A stretch of DNA of 64,000 nt from UBA2966 sp965242505 (lineage in GTDB: Bacteria > Pseudomonadota > Alphaproteobacteria > UBA2966). This document shows positions 1-8,588 of the stretch, one piece after another. The DNA lies in contig OZ251449.1 in assembly GCA_965242505.1 (NCBI GenBank), positions 2,356,001-2,420,000 on the forward strand, in the 5' to 3' direction. Every line of letters begins with the position of its first letter. Positions within the stretch are counted from its first letter, which is position 1. The notes below the pieces were generated by a model. The model had not been told where the DNA came from and ran no database searches. It saw only the letters and a program-made list of their open reading frames with translations. The translations under genes were made by a program, and so were the position numbers.

Positions 1-2181
1 GACGCCGATCGGACCCATGCCGGGGCCGCCCCCGCCGTGGGGAATGCAGAAGGTCTTGTGCAGGTTGAAGTGCATCACGTCGGCGCCGAGCTCGGCGGGC
101 CGGCATATTCCCACCATGGCGTTCAGGTTGGCGCCGTCCATGTAGACTTGGCCGCCGTTCGCGTGGACGATGCCGCAGACGTCCCCGATGCGCTCCTCGA
201 ACACGCCGTGGGTCGAGGGATAGGTGGCCATCAGGGCCGCCAGCCGGTCGGCGTGGCGTCCGGCCTTGGCCTCGAGGTCGCCCACGTCGATGTCGCCCTC
301 GGAATCGCAGTCGACGACCACGACCTCGTATCCGGCCATCACGGCGCTCGCGGGGTTCGTGCCGTGGGCGGAGCTCGGGATGAGGCAGACGTCGCGGCCC
401 TCGTCCCCCCGGTCGCGGTGCCAGGCGCGGATGGCCCACAGGCCGGCGTACTCGCCCTGCGACCCGGCGTTGGGTTGCAGGGAGACGGCGTCGAAACCGC
501 TGATTTCCGCCAGCATGTCCTGGAGGCCCCGGATCACGTCGAGATAGCCGGCGGCCTGGTCGAGGGGCGCGAACGGATGGACATCGGCGAACTCGGGCCA
601 GGTGATCGGCAGCATCTCCGTCGTCGCGTTGAGCTTCATGGTGCAGGAGCCGAGCGGGATCATGGACCGGTCGAGCGCGATGTCCTTCGCCTGCAAACGG
701 GCGAGATAGCGGAGCATCCCGGTCTCCGAGCGGTGGCGATGGAACGCCTCGTGGGCGAGGAACGGCGTGGTCCGCGCCTGGCCCTGCGGGATGCCGGAGC
801 GGGCGCGGCGGGCGAGTCCGTCCAGGTCCGCGGCCGGCGCGCCGGCGCCGGCGAAGGCGCCCAGCACGGCGCCGACGTCGCCGCGGGACGTCGTCTCGTC
901 CACCGAGACGCCCACGGCGTCGCCGTCGATCGGCCGCAGGTTGACGCCGCTCTCGCGCGCCCGCGCCGCGATCGCCCCGGCCTGGCCCGGCGCCGAGACG
1001 GAAAGCGTGTCGAAGAACGTCTCGTTGCGGACGGCGAAACCGAGCTCGCGCAGGCCCTCGGCCAGGATCGACGCGTATCCGTGAACGCGCCGGGCGATGG
1101 AGCGGAGCCCGTCCGGCCCGTGCCACACCGCGTACAGGCCGGCGATCACCGCCGGCAGGACCTGCGCGGTGCAGATGTTGCTCGTCGCCCTCTCGCGGCG
1201 GATGTGCTGTTCGCGCGTTTGCAGCGCGAGGCGGTGCGCCGGCCGTCCCCGGGCGTCGATCGACTGGCCGACGATCCGGCCGGGAACGGCCCGGCGGTAG
1301 TCGCCGCGCGCCGCCAGGAAGGCCGCGTGGGGACCGCCGAAGCCGAGCGGCATCCCGAAGCGTTGCGAGTTGCCGACCACGACGTCGGCGCCGAACTCCC
1401 CCGGCGGCTGGAGAAGGACGAGCGAGAGCAGGTCGGCCGCCACCACCGCCAGCCCGCCCCTGGCGTGGACGTCGTCGACGACCCCGGCGTAGTCCGGGAC
1501 GGCGCCCGTCGCGTCCGGGTACTGGAGCAGGGCGCCGAAAACGTCCGCCGCGGCCAGGTCCGCGGCCTCGTCGCCGACGACGACGTCGATCTCCAGCGGC
1601 GCCGCGCGGGTCCGCAGGACATCGATGGTCTGGGGCAGGCAGCGTTCCGAGACGAAGAAGCCGTTTCCGGGCGCCTCGCCGACGCGGCGGCACATGGTCA
1701 TCGCCTCGGCGGCGGCCGTGCCTTCGTCGAGAAGCGAGGCGTTCGCCAGCTCCATCCCCGTCAGGTCCGCGATCACGGTCTGGTAGTTGAGGAGGGCTTC
1801 CAGGCGGCCCTGGGAGATCTCCGGCTGGTAAGGGGTGTAGGCCGTGTACCACCCCGGGTTCTCCAGAACGTTGCGGAGTATCACCGGCGGCGTGATCGCG
1901 CCGTGGTAACCGAGGCCGATCATCGACTTCAGGACCCGGTTGCCCTTCGCCATGCCGCGGAGCTCGGACAGGACGTCCGATTCCGCCCGCGGTCCGGGGA
2001 GGTTCAGGGGCGTCGACGAGCGAATGGCCTGCGGCGCGACGGCGTCGACGAGGTCCTCCAGAGAGTCGAACCCGAGCGCCGCCAGCATCTCGGCCGTCTC
2101 GCGGTCGCCCGGCCCGATATGGCGCCGGACGAAGTCGCCGACCCGTTCGCGTTCGGCGGCGCCGAGCATGTCCTCGATCAT
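1..2181 (-). CDS. gcvP: Glycine dehydrogenase (decarboxylating), P protein, C-terminus cut by window edge
   Basis: P protein of the glycine cleavage system. It decarboxylates glycine with pyridoxal phosphate and passes the aminomethyl group to lipoylated GcvH. The frame gives 727 residues before the window ends, against about 950 in full-length single-chain P proteins, so the last quarter lies outside. The start (residues MIEDMLGAAERERV) is preceded by purine-rich AAGGAGG and GGGGAGAAGG. The N-terminal half has the typical GYHGAITPPVILRN and YTPYQPEISQGRLE stretches, and the PLP lysine lies near residue 709 in NLHKTFCIPHGGGG. It follows gcvH by 64 bases on the same strand, so the two are probably cotranscribed under the glycine riboswitch. 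Confidence 0.97.
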   Translation of the reverse strand, partial: MIEDMLGAAERERVGDFVRRHIGPGDRETAEMLAALGFDSLEDLVDAVAPQAIRSSTPLNLPGPRAESDVLSELRGMAKGNRVLKSMIGLGYHGAITPPVILRNVLENPGWYTAYTPYQPEISQGRLEALLNYQTVIADLTGMELANASLLDEGTAAAEAMTMCRRVGEAPGNGFFVSERCLPQTIDVLRTRAAPLEIDVVVGDEAADLAAADVFGALLQYPDATGAVPDYAGVVDDVHARGGLAVVAADLLSLVLLQPPGEFGADVVVGNSQRFGMPLGFGGPHAAFLAARGDYRRAVPGRIVGQSIDARGRPAHRLALQTREQHIRRERATSNICTAQVLPAVIAGLYAVWHGPDGLRSIARRVHGYASILAEGLRELGFAVRNETFFDTLSVSAPGQAGAIAARARESGVNLRPIDGDAVGVSVDETTSRGDVGAVLGAFAGAGAPAADLDGLARRARSGIPQGQARTTPFLAHEAFHRHRSETGMLRYLARLQAKDIALDRSMIPLGSCTMKLNATTEMLPITWPEFADVHPFAPLDQAAGYLDVIRGLQDMLAEISGFDAVSLQPNAGSQGEYAGLWAIRAWHRDRGDEGRDVCLIPSSAHGTNPASAVMAGYEVVVVDCDSEGDIDVGDLEAKAGRHADRLAALMATYPSTHGVFEERIGDVCGIVHANGGQVYMDGANLNAMVGICRPAELGADVMHFNLHKTFCIPHGGGGPGMGPIGV

Positions 2182-2245
2182 CTTCCTTCTCCCCTGTCCT
2201 CCTTTCGCCGGCGGACGCGCGCCGCGGCCCGGATCGGCCCCCGGA

Positions 2246-2623
2246 TCAGCCCAGGCCCTTCACGAATTCGCCGTACTCGTCGGCGTCCATGAGGCCATCG
2301 AGCTCGCCGGGGTCGCTCATCCTGATCTTCACGAACCAGCCGCTTCCCTCCGCGTCCCGGTTGACCTGCGCCGGGTCGTCGCCGAGGGTCTCGTTGACCT
2401 CGACGATCTCGCCGCTCACGGGGGCGTACACCTCGCTGGCGGCCTTGACCGATTCCACGACCGCCGCCTCCGCGCCCTTCGAGACCGACTCGCCGATTCC
2501 GGGAAGGTCGACGTAGACGATGTCGCCGAGCTGCTCCTGCGCGTGGTCGCTCACGCCGACGGTCGCCACCTCGCCTTCGAGGCGGACCCATTCGTGATCC
2601 TTGGTGTATCTGAGATCGCTCAT
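2246..2623 (-). CDS. gcvH: Glycine cleavage system H protein
   Basis: Lipoyl carrier protein of the glycine cleavage system, shuttling the aminomethyl intermediate between the P, T and L proteins in the cytoplasm. At 125 residues it has the normal family length. It opens with MSDLRYTKDHEWVRLEG, and the lipoylated lysine is K60 in ESVKAAS. The start has GGGAGA about ten bases upstream. The tandem glycine riboswitch lies about 160 bases upstream, and gcvP follows. The usual partner gcvT is not between the riboswitch and gcvH and is not in this window. Confidence 0.97.
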   Translation of the reverse strand: MSDLRYTKDHEWVRLEGEVATVGVSDHAQEQLGDIVYVDLPGIGESVSKGAEAAVVESVKAASEVYAPVSGEIVEVNETLGDDPAQVNRDAEGSGWFVKIRMSDPGELDGLMDADEYGEFVKGLG

Positions 2624-2784
2624 CGTCCATTTCTCCCGTATCCGCGGCGCCTCGAAACGTCGACGGCCGGAACCCGCGCGGCGGAATCGCCCGGGCGCCG
2701 GTCGCGTATGCGTTGACGTTCGGGGGAGGATTCTCTCATGACGACCCGCGACGGAGCTTCCCGCCGCCTCCGGCGGAACCTGCC

Positions 2785-2990
2785 CCCTCTGTCACTGGAC
2801 CTGAGAGATTGACCGGCGCATCCGGGCCGCGGGCCCGGCCGGCTTTCCCCTTCGGTGGAGGCCGCGCCGACGTCCGGCGCGGCCTCGCTTTCCAGAGCGC
2901 CATCCCCCCGCGGTCCTTTCGCCTGAGAGTTTCCGGGGCGGTTGCTCCTTCGGCGCCGGCTCTCGGGGAACCGGCCTCTCCCGCGGGGAT
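2785..2990 (-). promoter_or_regulatory. Tandem glycine riboswitch
   Basis: Two consecutive glycine aptamers read on the minus strand. Aptamer 1 contains GCCGAAGGAGCAA and ends in ACTCTCAGGCGAAAGGAC. A short linker and GGCGCTCTGGAAAGC lead into aptamer 2, which contains CACCGAAGGGGAAAGC and ends in ATCTCTCAGGTCCAGTGACAG. These are the conserved cores of the gcvT-class riboswitch as seen in Bacillus and proteobacteria. Glycine binding normally switches the downstream glycine cleavage genes on. No clear terminator or sequestering hairpin was picked out between 2624 and 2784, so the expression platform is not assigned. Confidence 0.93.
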
Positions 2991-3049
2991 CGTCTGGCTG
3001 TAGGCGCGATGATAGGGGGCCGCCGGCCCCTGTCAACCGCGCGGTTTCG

Positions 3050-3225
3050 GCCCCGCCCCCCCTTCTTCTCCCTCCCCCTTGCAGGGGGAGGGTCGGGGTG
3101 GGGGTCGCGGCGTTGCGGGGCCGCGGCGGACCCCCCTCCCGACCTCCCCCCTGTCAGGGGGGAGGAGTATGGATGGTCAGGGGGGAAGGAGCATGAACGG
3201 GGCCGGCGGCGCCCCCGTCGCCCTT
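3050..3225. repeat. Composite palindromic intergenic repeat (locus 1)
   Basis: Contains both halves of the window-wide repeat. The B palindrome (CCCTTGCAGGG core followed by TCGGGGTGGGGGTCGCG) comes first, then the A palindrome (CCCCCCTGTCAGGGGGG core preceded by CCCTCCCGACC). Both have long GC-rich stems. It fills the gap between the riboswitch and the lipoprotein gene. Confidence 0.85.
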
Positions 3226-3248
3226 CCGCCGCCGGACCGCGAAGGGGT

Positions 3249-3779
3249 TCAGCGGCGGGATTCGTTGTATTCGAGTTGCTCGGGCGTGAGCTGGAAACCG
3301 ATCAGGACCTGGTGACGCCGGCCCGCGTCCGGCCCCGGGACCGGGATCCGCTGGGTCACGACCTCCTCGACCGCGACCCGCCGGCTTCCCGCCGGGAACT
3401 CGGCGCGGCTCTCGAACGTCTCCTTGGCGATCACCCGCCCGTCCGGGTCCACGACGGCGGCGAAGAACTCGACGGTCGCCGCGTCGACGTCCGCCTCGGG
3501 GCCTCGCGTCGAGACGATCTCGAACGACGCCTCCACCTCGACCGCCCCGCCGGCGTAGCCGCAGGTCGATCCCAGGCTCGAGATGTCGGCCTCGACGGCG
3601 ACGTCGGCGGCGCTGCGGCCCGGTCCGGGCCCGAACAGGACCAGGCGTTCGCCGCCGGCCAGAACGGAGACGTCCGGGCACGGCGACGGGGCGTCCGGGC
3701 CGCGCAGGCCGCACGCGCCCGACGCGAGAACGACGGCCAGCGCCAGCGCCCCGACGCCGGCCCTGCGCGGCGCGGTCAC
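3249..3779 (-). CDS. Putative lipoprotein of unknown function
   Basis: I do not recognise a named family. From the GTG start chosen here the protein has 176 residues. It begins with a short basic segment and a hydrophobic stretch (VGALALAVVLASGAC) that ends in a cysteine, so a lipoprotein signal is likely although the lipobox is not ideal. The rest is rich in beta-type sequence with two further cysteines. A longer frame begins 51 bases upstream, but it would overlap the end of the CDGSH gene, so GTG at 3779 is preferred. It lies 28 bases after that gene and may be cotranscribed with it. Confidence 0.6.
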   Translation of the reverse strand: MTAPRRAGVGALALAVVLASGACGLRGPDAPSPCPDVSVLAGGERLVLFGPGPGRSAADVAVEADISSLGSTCGYAGGAVEVEASFEIVSTRGPEADVDAATVEFFAAVVDPDGRVIAKETFESRAEFPAGSRRVAVEEVVTQRIPVPGPDAGRRHQVLIGFQLTPEQLEYNESRR

Positions 3780-3807
3780 CGCCCCCCGGTCGCCGCGGGC
3801 GCGCCCT

Positions 3808-4047
3808 TCACAGGGAATTGTGGGTTCCATCGCAGTACGGTTCGTTCCCCGTCCGCTTGCAGCCGCAGAAGAAGACGGTCCTGCTCTCCTCGGCCTCCAG
3901 GATCACCGGGGTGAACTCCGTCGCGTTGTGCGATCCATCGCAATACGGTTGCTTGCCGCTCAGACCGCAGCGGCACCACGCATACCGCTTCCCTTTCTCT
4001 ATCTCCTCGGCGTAGGGAGCCTTTTGCGCGACAACGGGTTCCGACAT
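3808..4047 (-). CDS. CDGSH-type iron-sulfur protein, double motif
   Basis: Small protein of 79 residues with two CDGSH-type iron-sulfur binding units, CRCGLSGKQPYCDGSH and CGCKRTGNEPYCDGTH. Each supplies the three cysteines and one histidine that bind a 2Fe-2S cluster. Tandem-motif bacterial members of this size are known, usually with an undefined redox or cluster-transfer role. The ATG at 4047 is chosen because AAGGGCGGTGAAGGC precedes it. A longer upstream frame of 23 codons looks non-coding. The upstream gap is filled by an intergenic repeat. Confidence 0.86.
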   Translation of the reverse strand: MSEPVVAQKAPYAEEIEKGKRYAWCRCGLSGKQPYCDGSHNATEFTPVILEAEESRTVFFCGCKRTGNEPYCDGTHNSL

Positions 4048-4164
4048 GCCTTCACCGCCCTTCCGTCTCGGTTGCGTTCGCGGCCCGGACGTCCCCGGGG
4101 CCGCCGACAATACCACCGCCGTTCCCCGCGCCCAATACCGGACGCCGCCGAATTCGCATCGATT

Positions 4165-4310
4165 CGCGGCGTAGCGGGGCCGCGGACCCCCCTCCGTCCC
4201 CCCTTCTTCTCCCTCTCCCTTGCAGGGGGAGGGTCGGGGTGGGGGTGGGGGTCGCGGTCGCGCCGGGGGAGAGGAGCGCGAACGGCCCCTTCCGCCGCCC
4301 GGCGGCGACG
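4165..4310. repeat. Composite palindromic intergenic repeat (locus 2)
   Basis: A shortened copy. The A part is reduced to a GGGGCCGCGG and CCCCCCTCCG remnant, followed by a complete B palindrome (CTCCCTTGCAGGGGGAG) and its GAGGAGCGCGAACGG tail. GTGGGG is duplicated after the B stem. It lies just downstream of argE and upstream of the CDGSH gene. Confidence 0.8.
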
Positions 4311-4323
4311 CGCCGTCACGCCG

Positions 4324-5490
4324 TCACTCCCCGGCGACGTGATCGAGGACCCGGCGCAGGAAATCGACGCAGGCCTCGATCTGCTCGATGGCGACGTATT
4401 CGTTCGGCCGGTGCGCCTGCATGATGTCGCCGGGGCCGCAGACGACGGCGGGGATGCCCGCCTCCCGGAACACGCCGGCCTCGGTCGCGTAGGAAACGGC
4501 GAAGGTCCGGTTCGCGCCGGCGAGGGACATGATCAGCGTCTCGACGGACGGATCGTCTTCCGGGACCAGCGGCGGGACCCGCGCCAGCGCGGCGGTCTCG
4601 ATCGACGCCCCGTCGTGGACCCGGCGCAGGCGGGGCAGGACGCCGGTCTCCGCGTATTCCGTGAAGCGGTCGAGGATCCCGTCTTCGTCGGCGTCGGGGA
4701 GGGACCGGTATTCCCACGTGAAGTCGCAGCGTCGGGGAATGATGTTGAGGGCCGTCCCTCCCGAGATCGGCCCGACGCTGACGCTCGTGAAGGGCGGGTC
4801 GAAGCGGGAGTCCGGGTCGGCGGCGGCCTTCTCGTCCTCGGCCAGCCGCGACAGGAAGGCGATCAGGTCGGCGGCGGCCATCACGGCGTTGGCGCCCTTG
4901 TGGGTGGCGCTCGAATGGGCCTCCAGTCCGGTCACGGTCGTGCGGAAGGCGCGGATGCCCTTGTGCGCGTTGACGACCCGCATCCCGGTCGGTTCGCCGA
5001 CGATGACGGCCTTGGGGGCGAGGCCGGGCGTGGCGATGTGGGGAATCATCCCGTGGACCCCGATGCAGCCCACTTCCTCGTCGTGGGAGAACGCGAGGTG
5101 GAGCGGCGCCGCGAGCGTCCGCGACAGGAACTCCGGAACCATCGCCAGCGCGACGGCGCAGAAGCCCTTCATGTCGGCGGCGCCGCGCCCGAAGAGTTTG
5201 CCGTCCGACCGCGTGAGGACGAAGGGGTCCGTGCGCCAGTCCTGGCCGTCCACCGGCACGACGTCGGTGTGGCCCGACAGCACGATGCCGCCGTCCCGCT
5301 CGGGGCCGATCGTCGCCAGGAGGTTCGCCTTCGCTCCCGTGTCGTCGTGGATCACCGACGCGTCGACGCCGTATCCGGCGAGGTGGTCGGCGACGAACCG
5401 GATCAGCTCCAGGTTCGAGTTGCGGCTCGTCGTGTCGAACGCGACGAGCTTCCCGAGGAGGTCCACCGCCGAAGATACGGGGTCCGACAT
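4324..5490 (-). CDS. argE: Acetylornithine deacetylase (M20 metallohydrolase)
   Basis: M20-family zinc hydrolase of 388 residues, best matched to acetylornithine deacetylase, which releases ornithine from N-acetylornithine in arginine synthesis. Metal ligands are visible: H74 and D76 in GHTDVVPV, D106 in GRGAADMKGF, E138/E139 in SHDEEVG and E166 in VGEPTG. A late histidine sits in MQAHRPNEYV. The dimerisation insert (HSSATHKGANAV and onward) is intact. Other M20 deacylases share these motifs, so the exact substrate is inferred. The gene follows trkH by 135 bases on the same strand. Confidence 0.85.
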   Translation of the reverse strand: MSDPVSSAVDLLGKLVAFDTTSRNSNLELIRFVADHLAGYGVDASVIHDDTGAKANLLATIGPERDGGIVLSGHTDVVPVDGQDWRTDPFVLTRSDGKLFGRGAADMKGFCAVALAMVPEFLSRTLAAPLHLAFSHDEEVGCIGVHGMIPHIATPGLAPKAVIVGEPTGMRVVNAHKGIRAFRTTVTGLEAHSSATHKGANAVMAAADLIAFLSRLAEDEKAAADPDSRFDPPFTSVSVGPISGGTALNIIPRRCDFTWEYRSLPDADEDGILDRFTEYAETGVLPRLRRVHDGASIETAALARVPPLVPEDDPSVETLIMSLAGANRTFAVSYATEAGVFREAGIPAVVCGPGDIMQAHRPNEYVAIEQIEACVDFLRRVLDHVAGE

Positions 5491-5625
5491 GCGATCCTTC
5501 CGAAGCCCGGACGGGGCCGCGCCCGCCGATTCGCGCGGGGCGCGGCCGGAAGGCGCACGATAGCGCCGTTCCCGCCGGGGCGTCCACCGGCGCGGAACCG
5601 GCGCGGCGGGCCGGGCGAGGCGGCG

Positions 5626-7071
5626 TCAGGCCCGCCAGAAGCCCGGCGTGAACAGCACCAGGACGGTGAGCAGTTCGAGCCGCCCGAGGAGCATCCCGGC
5701 GCTCAGCACCCACTTGGCCGGGTCGGGCAGCGCCGCGAAGGTGCCGGCCGGCCCGATGACGTCGCCGAGGGCGGGGCCGACGTTGGCGATGGCGGTCGCC
5801 GCCCCCGAGACGCTGGTCACGAAATCGAGGCCGAGGGCGGCGAGGGCCAGCGCCAGCGCCGCGAACGTCGAGACGAACAGGAAGAGGAACACCATCACCG
5901 CCTCGATGACCGAGTCGTCGAGGGGCTTGCGGTTGTAGCTGGGGACGAACACGCCGTGCGGCTGCCACAGCCGGAGCACCTGGGCGCGCAGGACCGCGAA
6001 CAGGATCTGGAACCGAAAGACCTTGATGCTGCACGACGTGGACCCCGCGCATCCCCCGACGAACATGAACAGGAAGAACGCCGCGACGGCGAACGTTCCC
6101 CACGTCGTGTAGTCGGCGGTCGAGTATCCGGTCCCGGTGACGATCGACGTCACGTTGAAGGCGCATTCCCGGAGCGTGTCGCGGAACGGCCCGGCGCCCT
6201 CCCGCCAGCGCCAGCAGACCATGGCGGCGAAGCCGAGGAGCGCGATGCCGCAGAACCAGCGCACCTGGGTGTCGCGCCAGAGGGCGGCCACCCGCCCGCG
6301 CACGGCCTCGAAGTACAGCAGGAACGGCAGGCTCCCCAGGATCATGAAGCATACGGCGATCCAGTGGATCGCCGGGGCGGGGAAACGGCCGAGCGACGCG
6401 TCGGAGGTCGAGAAGCCGCCCGTCGCGATGGTCGTCATCGAATGCGCGACCGCGTCGAACGGCGGCATCCCCGCCGCCCAGTACGCGGCGAAGCACACGG
6501 CGGTCAGCAGCAGGTATATGGCGGCGATGGTGGTGGAGATCTGGGCCGTCCGCGGCATCATCTTGCCGGACCGGTCGGACGATTCCATGTGGAACAGCTG
6601 CATCCCGCCGACGCGCAGCATGGGGAGCACGGCGATCGCCATCACCACGATCCCGATCCCGCCCAGCCATTGCAAGAGCGCGCGCCACAGCAGGATCCCC
6701 GGCGTCGCCGAATCCAGCCCCGTGACCACGGTCGACCCCGTGGTCGTGATGCCCGACATCGCCTCGAAGAACGCGTCGGTGTAGGTGAGGTCGAGGTCGG
6801 AGAACATGAACGGCAGGGCGCCGAACGCCGCGATGACGATCCAGCTCATGGTCGTCAGGACGAACGCCTGCCGGACGCCGAGGAACCCGAACCGCGAACG
6901 GTTCATGAGCGTGAGCGCGCCGCCCGCGAACAGCGTCGGGAACGCCGACGCCAGGAACACGAGCCAGTCGGGGTTGCGGGCGGCCGCGTCCACGGCGGCC
7001 GGTATCAGCATCGCGACGCCGAGCATGGCCAGCAGGATGCCGACGATGAAGAAAATGGGCCGATAGTCCAT
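5626..7071 (-). CDS. trkH: Trk potassium uptake system membrane subunit TrkH
   Basis: Potassium-translocating inner membrane subunit of 481 residues, close to the usual length. The filter-type P-loop regions are recognisable: MSGITTTGSTV, MTTIATGGFST, IVTGTGYSTADY and IANVGPALGD. Many hydrophobic segments alternate with short loops. TrkH normally works with the cytoplasmic NAD-binding regulator TrkA, which is not in the window. The ATG at 7071 (MDYRPIFFIVGIL) is chosen over much longer upstream readings, which lack membrane character and overlap folE. It lies 68 bases after folE. Confidence 0.95.
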   Translation of the reverse strand: MDYRPIFFIVGILLAMLGVAMLIPAAVDAAARNPDWLVFLASAFPTLFAGGALTLMNRSRFGFLGVRQAFVLTTMSWIVIAAFGALPFMFSDLDLTYTDAFFEAMSGITTTGSTVVTGLDSATPGILLWRALLQWLGGIGIVVMAIAVLPMLRVGGMQLFHMESSDRSGKMMPRTAQISTTIAAIYLLLTAVCFAAYWAAGMPPFDAVAHSMTTIATGGFSTSDASLGRFPAPAIHWIAVCFMILGSLPFLLYFEAVRGRVAALWRDTQVRWFCGIALLGFAAMVCWRWREGAGPFRDTLRECAFNVTSIVTGTGYSTADYTTWGTFAVAAFFLFMFVGGCAGSTSCSIKVFRFQILFAVLRAQVLRLWQPHGVFVPSYNRKPLDDSVIEAVMVFLFLFVSTFAALALALAALGLDFVTSVSGAATAIANVGPALGDVIGPAGTFAALPDPAKWVLSAGMLLGRLELLTVLVLFTPGFWRA

Positions 7072-7139
7072 CCGCGCCTCGCCCGTCGACGGCCGCCGCG
7101 CTCCGTCCTCCGTCCGGGGACGGACTCCGGAGGCGCCGG

Positions 7140-7763
7140 TCAGAGGTTCGTCGAACCGCCCTGGTGGTTTATCAGGGACATGAACTCCCGCCGGGTCCTG
7201 GAGTCGCTTCTGAACTTGCCGAGCATCTGGCTGGTCACCATGGTGACGCCGGGCTTGTGGACGCCCCGCATCGTCATGCACTGGTGCGCGGCCTCGATCA
7301 CGACGCCGACCCCCTGGGGCCGCAGCACGTCGTTCACGGTGTTCGCGACCTGCGCGGTGAGCTTCTCCTGTATCTGCAACCGCCTGGCGTAGGCCTCGAC
7401 GACCCGCGCCAGCTTGCTGATCCCGACGACCCGGCTCGTGGGCAGGTAGGCGACGTGCGCGCATCCGATGATCGGCAGCATGTGATGCTCGCAGTGGGAC
7501 TCGAAGCGGATGTCCCGCAGGACGACCATCTCGTCGTACCCGTCCACCTCCTCGAACGTCCGCGTCAGGTATCCGACCGGGTCGTCGTCGTAGCCGCCGA
7601 AGAATTCCTCGTAGGCGCGTATGACCCGTTTGGGCGTGCCCTTCAGGCCCTCGCGGTCGGGGTCGTCGCCGACCCACGCGATGAGCGTGCGGACCGCGTC
7701 CTCCGCCCGCGCCCGGGTGGGCCGTTCGCGGGCGGCCGCGTTCGCGTCGTCGTTCCCGTCCAC
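7140..7763 (-). CDS. folE: GTP cyclohydrolase I
   Basis: Catalyses the first step of folate (and queuosine) synthesis, converting GTP to dihydroneopterin triphosphate. The 207-residue product has the zinc ligands C91 and H94 in SHCEHHMLP and C162 in HQCMTMRG, matching the family pattern. The C-terminal region ends with the typical RREFMSLI. The start is a GTG at 7763, 13 bases after the apaG stop, which gives a normal N-terminus rich in charged residues. Cotranscription with apaG is likely. Longer upstream readings overlap apaG. Confidence 0.95.
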   Translation of the reverse strand: MDGNDDANAAARERPTRARAEDAVRTLIAWVGDDPDREGLKGTPKRVIRAYEEFFGGYDDDPVGYLTRTFEEVDGYDEMVVLRDIRFESHCEHHMLPIIGCAHVAYLPTSRVVGISKLARVVEAYARRLQIQEKLTAQVANTVNDVLRPQGVGVVIEAAHQCMTMRGVHKPGVTMVTSQMLGKFRSDSRTRREFMSLINHQGGSTNL

Positions 7764-7776
7764 GCGCGCCCGGCGT

Positions 7777-8169
7777 CTAGTTGATCGACTTCCGCTGATA
7801 CGGACTGTCCAGCGAGAAGGCGGGGATGTCGATCTCGAAGCGCTCGCCGCGCTCCGATTCCATTTCGTAGCTTCCGAGCATGATGCCGGACGGCGTGGGC
7901 AGCGGGGTTCCGCTCGTGTACTCGAAGGACTGGCCCGGTTGCAGGACCGGTTGCTCGCCGACCACCCCCGCGCCGCGGACCTCCTGGATGCGGCCCGCCG
8001 CGTCCGTGATGCGCCAGTACCGCGACCGGAGCTGCACGGTCTCCGACCCCTGGTTGTCGATGCGGACCCAGTAGGCCCACACGTAGTGATCGTCCGGCGG
8101 CGAGGACTGGTCGTCGAGGTACATGGGCTTGACCGTGACCTCGATCGAGCGTGTCTTCTGGCTGTACAT
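7777..8169 (-). CDS. apaG: ApaG protein
   Basis: Small all-beta protein of 130 residues in the ApaG family, which has been linked to cobalt/magnesium resistance and to Ap4A metabolism without a settled activity. The family signature GTPLPTPSGIMLGSYEM is present near residues 90-107, as are the conserved VWAYWVRIDNQG and LRSRYWRITDAAG strands. The ATG at 8169 (MYSQKTRSIEVTV) is chosen. The longer frame runs back through the intergenic repeat. It leads a probable apaG-folE operon. Confidence 0.93.
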   Translation of the reverse strand: MYSQKTRSIEVTVKPMYLDDQSSPPDDHYVWAYWVRIDNQGSETVQLRSRYWRITDAAGRIQEVRGAGVVGEQPVLQPGQSFEYTSGTPLPTPSGIMLGSYEMESERGERFEIDIPAFSLDSPYQRKSIN

Positions 8170-8257
8170 CGTCTGCTCCGAAGCGATACCCGGTCGCGAT
8201 TCATACTCCCGCCGGACTATCGAACCAAGACCCCACGATGTCCAGCACCCGGCGGCG

Positions 8258-8355
8258 GCGCCCTCGTTCTCCCTCCCCCTTTCTTCTCCCTCTCCCTTGC
8301 AGGGGGAAGGTCGGGGTGGGGGTCGCGCCGACGGGGAGGAGCGCGAACGACGCTG
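8258..8355. repeat. Composite palindromic intergenic repeat (locus 3, B half only)
   Basis: B palindrome with the core CTCCCTTGCAGGGGGAAGG followed by TCGGGGTGGGGGTCGCG and GGAGGAGCGCGAACG. The A half is absent. It sits between apaG and the tRNA-Gly gene, which are divergently oriented. Confidence 0.75.
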
Positions 8356-8394
8356 CAAGCGCGCGCCGCGATGTGATAGGGTCGCGGACGTCGG

Positions 8395-8468
8395 GCGGGC
8401 GTAGCTCAATGGCAGAGCAGAAGCTTCCCAAGCTTACGACGGGGGTTCGATTCCCCTCGCCCGCTCCA
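8395..8468 (+). tRNA. tRNA-Gly(CCC)
   Basis: Cloverleaf with acceptor stem GCGGGCG/CGCCCGC, D arm GCTC...GAGC and a T arm with GGGGGTTCGATTCCCCT. The anticodon loop TTCCCAA gives anticodon CCC. The CCA end is encoded (8466-8468). Confidence 0.95.
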
Positions 8469-8588
8469 GCCGTCCCGCCTTCTCCATCAGCTGCGCGCGA
8501 CGCCGCGCCGATGTCCTCGTCCCGCGTCAGCCAATGCAGCGTCGGCATCGGCTATCCGTCCGCCTCCGGAACGCCGCGCATGGCTTCT

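Noticed and set aside
37..2292. Long open frame (about 750 codons) on the plus strand
   Set aside because: It is the antisense shadow of gcvP. High G+C leaves few stops. The minus strand encodes a clear P protein.
2620..2750. Short leader peptide frame upstream of gcvH
   Set aside because: No ribosome site and arginine-rich composition. It overlaps the gcvH start. The riboswitch explains the region.
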